Below are positions 59,150-64,000 of a stretch of DNA of 64,000 bases, piece by piece. Position numbers and translations under genes: made by a program. Where the stretch lies: contig NC_066509.1 in the NCBI RefSeq assembly GCF_024679095.1, forward strand, positions 12,044,169 to 12,108,168. Direction: 5' to 3'. Each line of letters opens with the position of its first letter. Position 1 is the stretch's first letter. The notes under the pieces are model-generated. The model ran no database searches, had not been told where the DNA came from, and worked only from the letters and a program-made list of their open reading frames with translations. This DNA comes from Eriocheir sinensis. Taxonomy: Eukaryota > Arthropoda > Malacostraca > Decapoda > Varunidae.

Positions 59150-60075
59150 TGTTTTACCCGACTTTATCACGTCCTAATAATATCCTCAGTGTTTCGAATT
59201 TCTCGCCTCCACGTTCCAGTTTTCCAGTGAGATAAATACTCTTAAAGTGTCATAACGTTGCCATTAGCTGCAGCAGTAACGGCGGCGCCCAGCGGAATGG
59301 ATGTCTTATTTCCCGGCATTGTTTGCTCTTATTGAAGCATCACAGTGCCTTCACTTCCGCCTCTCCCTCCCTTAGGGCGGTATTTTTAGACGATTTTGGC
59401 TCTCCCATCAACAACGAAAAGGAGATTAATTAGGTTATAATGATTTTTTTTTCACAATCGTGGTACAAAAGAATAGTCCAACTACCAAAAGGGTCTTAAA
59501 ACTACCCTTGGAAATACCCCCAACCTTCACTTCTGCTTCTCCCTGCCTTAGTTCGATATTTTTAGACACTTTTGGCTCTCCCATCAACTACTTCCAAAGG
59601 CCAAAAAGGAGATATCTCGAGTTTTAATGAATGTTTTTTTCACAACTTTGGTACAGAAAAATGGTCCTACTACCATCAGGGTCTTAAAACTAACCTTGGA
59701 AATGCCCTAAAACCCTACGAAAATCTTGATAAATGTGTGTGCGTGGACGCTGACATATTTAAAATATGAACTTTAGTAAATCTTAACGTCATCTACCAAT
59801 TTATTTAACAAATAGTAGCAGCGTTGACAGAAAGGGACGTTTTAATTTCTTAGTTAGTAATCTTTTATTGAAGCTTCCCATTGCCTACGTCGAGGCCTCA
59901 TACAGCATTCACTTTCAAAGCCTTTTCCAATCCTTTGAGACTAATAAACTGTGATAACGTTTTCATGAACTAGCAACGGCGGCATCTATAGGACCGGATA
60001 TGGATGTCTTATTCCCTGACCTGTTTGCTTTTTTCTTGAAGCTTCATATCACTTAAGCCGCTTTGTTAATTTCCC
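59150..60075 (+). repeat. Modular local duplications including the 15.8-kb dispersed repeat
   Basis: ATGGATGTCTTATT with flanks (GCAACGGCGG...GTTTGCT...TTGAAGC) occurs near 59270-59340 and 59970-60045. TTTTTAGACR.TTTTGGCTC with CTCCCATCAAC occurs near 59380 and 59560. The latter unit carries the dispersed repeat (59395-59526 partial, 59577-59748 full) also found in the ELMOD intron. Confidence 0.75.
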
Positions 60076-60110
60076 GCCATGGTGTCATTTTCAACACCAG
60101 ATTTTCCCCT

Positions 60111-60113
<3 letters not shown>

Positions 60114-60190
<77 letters not shown>
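60114..60190 (+). repeat. (CT)38 microsatellite
   Basis: Pure CT run. Confidence 0.97.
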
Positions 60191-60194
<4 letters not shown>

Positions 60195-61319
60195 GCTCTC
60201 TTTATATAATACCGCCATTGGTTAAAGAATTACTTCTTTAACCTCTGGCTTATGTTTGCTTTTTTACAACAGAATTCCTATCGTCAAGATTGCCTCGTCC
60301 AGTTAAATTGCAGTCACTTTCAACGCCACCTTCCCTTCTCTCTCTCTCCGTTCTCAGATGCAGCTCCCACAAGATCGATGGCCCGCCTATCCTTCCGCTG
60401 ACATCAGGCGATAAGGAGAGACAATTTGTCGACGCGTCACGCCAGCCCGGCACATCACAACGCCCGTCTTCATCGCTCGACCAAACAGTTTGCTTGATGG
60501 TTTCTGCCTCTTTTTATCTTACTCGCGACAACTGCTGTGACGGGTTCAATGAGACTCGGGAATGTGTGCTAACAGATGAATCCACTCATGTATGTAAATG
60601 AAGGAGAAAAGAGAGAGAGAGAGAGAGAGAGAGAGAATGGACAGCCTGACTTTTGCGACCCTCTGTATCTAGGAACAGCAAAAGTAAGCGGGGAACAAAA
60701 GAACAAATGGATGCGTGATTAGCAGGTCAGGTAAGAAATCATTAAGCGATATTTATGAGGAGAGTGTTTTGCTGTTACCTCATCATTGCTTTTTTGGGGG
60801 AATACATAATCAACAACATGTTACTTCCTACGAGTGTCTTCTGCTGCCTCAGAGATGTAGAGTCGGACAAAGGGACACAAATAAATATTAAACACAGCCA
60901 TACAAAGCCATGCAAGCCATACAATGACGAAGATGATCTGTTGACAGTGATAAATAAAAGTAGATACAAAAAGATAAAAAGACTCAATGGCAGTCAAGTG
61001 ATAATAATTAAACGAAACAAAAAATCCCAGCAATAGAAAAAAACAAACCTCAAAAAAAAAACGAAATATTGGATCATGAGTAAAGGTACGCACTTGAACT
61101 AAATATATCTTCGCAAAAAAGAAAAAAAATAGCAAGCATTCATAACCAGATACGAAGAGGGAAGCTTGATAAAAAGTGCGAAAGGCAGAGAGCGGAATGG
61201 GGCAGACATAATGAGTAACAATAAAGCTTGAGGGCGGGAGAGGACTAGATTGGCCCTGATAATGGAGGAATGGAATGGGACGAAACCCGTAAAGGGAAGG
61301 AGACAGAGGGGATGAGGAT

Positions 61320-61320
<1 letters not shown>
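60195..61320. other. No gene recognised; short (GA)n at 60611-60636
   Basis: Mixed sequence with frames up to 103 codons without recognisable domains; AT-rich from 60750. Confidence 0.45.
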
Positions 61321-61324
<4 letters not shown>

Positions 61325-61405
<81 letters not shown>

Positions 61406-61428
61406 AAGACAGACAGACACAGACAGCT

Positions 61429-61461
<33 letters not shown>

Positions 61462-61474
61462 CAGACACACATAC

Positions 61475-61505
<31 letters not shown>

Positions 61506-61514
61506 CAGCCAGCC

Positions 61515-61549
<35 letters not shown>

Positions 61550-61632
61550 TTAACAGACAGACAGACAGACAGACACAGTCAGTCAGTCAGTCTGTCAGAG
61601 AGACAGACAGACAGACAGAGAGACTGACAGAC
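61325..61632 (+). repeat. (AG)n-(CAGA)n compound array
   Basis: AG to about 61371, then CAGA tetranucleotides with CACAGA and CAGC variants to about 61632. Confidence 0.96.
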
Positions 61633-61654
61633 AGGCGGTGGACGAATGAGAAGA

Positions 61655-61925
61655 GGCAATAGCAGAATCATCAGCGCACTGCGGCGGTGATCCTGGAGAT
61701 CCAGGTTCGAGTCATGCCGCAAATAGCTGACAATATTTCTAGTCATTGCCTTGTGGCTTAAGATTACCTACATGTTGTTCTGATGTCCGAAGTCATCTCT
61801 AGTATCACCAACTTTTGGTCAAGAAAAGCTCTAGTAGGCAGCATGGGCAAAGAGTCATTATAAATAAAATTCACCCGTGCTCCTTATGGACAGGGGCCGA
61901 GTGATATAGACCATAAAAAACAACA
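61655..61925 (+). mobile_element. tRNA-derived SINE, 5'-truncated, second family
   Basis: CAGCGCACTGCGGCGG...GGAGATCCAGGTTCGAGTC at 61665-61712 reads as the anticodon arm and T-arm of a tRNA with box B GGTTCGAGTC. The box A part is missing and replaced by the CAGA array. The body ends in AATAAAATTC and an AACAACAACAA tail near 61925. Confidence 0.65.
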
Positions 61926-61929
61926 ACAA

Positions 61930-62421
61930 TGGATAGAAAGGAATAACGAAATGCAAATAAATAAAACCACAAAAATGGAACACATTAAAAAAAGACACAT
62001 AACAAGGAGGAGGGGGAGGCGGTGGGGGAGACAGAGGAGGAGGAGGAGGAGGAGGAGGAGGAGAAAAAGTAGGAGAAAAGGGCAAAGGAAAATGAAGAGG
62101 AAGGGAAAGATATTGTACCGGTGGTTGTGGTGGAGGCGGGAGAAAACAGAGAAAAGGAAAAAGAAAATAGCCACGAATATAAGAGAACGAGAAACGTAAA
62201 AAAGTTAAAAAAATTCACGAAGATACAAGATAAGAGAGAGAGAGGAAGTAAGAGAAAATAAATGTAATTCCCAACCAATCTTCTTTATTTCCTTGTGCCT
62301 TTAAACCAAAAAATGTTTCACAACAAATCAAAAACTTCACCCAACTAGTTTATCAACAAACACGCAGCAATAAACAACAGACAATGCTAACGAAATTCAG
62401 ATTGTTCTTCTCGTGTGTGTG

Positions 62422-62456
<35 letters not shown>

Positions 62457-62460
62457 GTTT
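61930..62460. repeat. Purine-rich with (GGA)n and (TG)n
   Basis: (GGA)9 at 62035-62063 inside GGAGGAGGGGGAGG sequence; TG run with one TTTG interruption at 62414-62459. No gene. Confidence 0.8.
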
Positions 62461-63915
62461 TGACGTTGCTCAGTAATTGTAAACAGCTTCTACTACACAA
62501 TTAGGGGAATCAATAATCAATACGAGTGCTGTGTTTATTAGCCTTTCCTCATGTTTCCCCTTCACCGCACAACTCTTAATGCCCCTCACGCACCCTCGTC
62601 GGGGCGCACACAGGTAGCTCCGGCGTTCTTTACTGCTAACTGGAAAACGTGGCCCCTCGTGGTTGTGGTGATGCCCAGTTCCTCCTTTGTCCTTAACGCC
62701 ACACTACTACAACTCTCTCACCTATTTCGCCTCCACATACCTCCACCTCTACCAACCTATGTGCCATCTGTATTATTATTATCATTATCTTTTTTTACCA
62801 GAGAATAAAATGCCAAACTGAAGGAAATAAAAATAATCCAAACTCATCCTCCATTTCTTTCACTCCACTTAACGCTTCACTTACACCTACAACCACCGGC
62901 TATTCACATCCTCCACACCTAAACCCATTTCCTTCACCAGTCCATCTCCTACTCCCCTCAATAACCTTCTCTTTGCTCCACCAAACTGTCCTCCAATTCC
63001 TCTGCCCACTAAGTATCCATATCCTAAATCCACAAACCATCCATCTCTTCCACCCACCAACCTTTCAACCACCTCCATCAATCATGTACGAATTCCACCT
63101 CTACCATCCATCCAGCCAGTCTCCCTCTCCACTAGTCAGCCCTCCAGTCACCTGACCCAACACTGCTGCCCATTTTCAACGTAACTAAACGAAAAGAAAA
63201 AGTATTTTGAATTAAGTTTACGTGTACCTTTACGAGAGTGTTGAGTGCTGCTGTTAACGACGCATCTATTATTTTTCATTGCAATGTTCGGTGATCTGTA
63301 ATCCTAGGTGCAGTTAACTTTTTTTTTTTCGTGTTTTCAGCTGCCAACGATTTAAGCAGAATGCAGCTCTCCCATTGATCCGATGCTTTCAGTGAAATAC
63401 ATTCGGAGCGGATTCCTATAGATTTGTGTTTTAGTTTTATAACCATTGTCAAAGGAGATTTAGCGTGTTAGTTTGTAATCTTTATTCATTATTATTGTTT
63501 TTACCTGTACGTGACTGCGTGTCCCAAAAATGTGGAAAGTATTGATTTTACAACTGCTAAAGTAGTGTAGGCCAATTGCCTCACAGGTTGTTTTTCAGTT
63601 TTCTGGTATTGTTCCACCGAATTAAAATGCGTTGTAGTTATTTCCTAAGAACTAGCTACTCTCCCTGTCTCGTCACGCTGAATATTCTATATCAAATAAG
63701 CAGGACACTCCGCGGCTCCCGCCCGTGTTCTGCGTGTCTAGCAAACATTTCAGTGAAGTACTGCGCCGAGACTACTATTTGGTTAGTTACTTTTGCAAAA
63801 ATAGATGACTAAATACCAGACGGTGGCTAACACAAAGTTTATAGTAAATCAAAGTGCCTGGAAGTGGGCCGTAAGAGTAATGTTTGAAAGTAAATTGGAT
63901 CGCAGAAAGAAAAAT
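62461..63915. other. No gene recognised
   Basis: Pyrimidine-leaning 62700-63160 (CATCC/CCACC phrases), then AT-rich. No domain-bearing frame. Confidence 0.45.
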
Positions 63916-63919
63916 TGGA

Positions 63920-63960
63920 ACACTCGTATATATAGTGGAGCCAGTGACGTCGCCACAAGG
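63920..63960 (+). promoter_or_regulatory. TATA-like and CRE-like motifs near the right edge
   Basis: TATATATA at 63927-63934 is followed by CCAGTGACGTCG (CRE-like core TGACGTCG at 63945-63952). No coding exon is visible before the window ends, so this is weak. Confidence 0.25.
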
Positions 63961-64000
63961 CAAGCGAGGAAGAAAAACTTTCACCGGTGTCTCAGAGGTG

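Overview
This is an animal nuclear genome window, most likely from a decapod crustacean such as a crab or shrimp. The basis is a spliced animal gene (ELMOD family) with GT-AG introns, tRNA-derived SINEs, degraded LINEs and THAP/P-, mariner- and hAT-type transposons, (TTAGG)-like pentanucleotides, and an extreme density of very long microsatellites. Many of the longest open frames (poly-Leu, poly-Ser, Val-Cys, Arg-Glu repeats) are only microsatellites read in frame. The decapod assignment is inference.

Layout. 0-1.3 kb: the C-terminal part of a retroelement-like protein, then two diverged copies of its 3' tail, each holding the same hairpin and ending in a (GTA)n tract. 1.6-2.0 kb: degenerate TCAG repeats. 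2.1-6.4 kb: a decayed THAP/P-element-like transposase gene with a recognisable intron and a CRE-containing upstream region. 6.6-8.6 kb: a GC-rich satellite of about 150-173 bp units. 8.6-11.6 kb: a CpG-rich patch, pyrimidine and purine tracts, local duplications and a possible first exon on the minus strand.

11.6-16.4 kb: the one convincing cellular gene, an ELMO-domain protein of the ELMOD1/2 type (GTPase-activating protein for ARF/ARL GTPases) on the + strand. It has six clear coding exons, one probable short upstream coding exon, and a C-terminus lost in a 100-bp assembly gap. Its introns carry a SINE, telomere-like AACCT repeats, a 61-bp minisatellite and a dispersed repeat.

16.5-64 kb: almost no recognisable host coding sequence. 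It holds a 75-bp minisatellite, LINE fragments (19.1-19.5, 21.0-21.3, 41.8-42.9 kb), a nearly full-length dead LINE (45.1-48.7 kb) split by an 846-bp inverted-repeat element with TA duplications, a mariner-like transposon with good terminal repeats (54.3-55.6 kb) abutting a (TA)n tract, at least five SINE copies, a long foldback at 21.4-21.6 kb, and kilobase purine-to-pyrimidine strand switches. Two short stretches look like real host exons: a TATA-containing region followed by a 26-codon hydrophobic start ending in GTAAGT (38.15-38.30 kb, +), and a 51-nt internal exon with strong splice signals (57.26 kb, minus). They suggest that much of the right half is intronic or intergenic sequence of large genes whose other exons lie elsewhere.

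No bacterial-style operon, CRISPR array or viral genome is visible.
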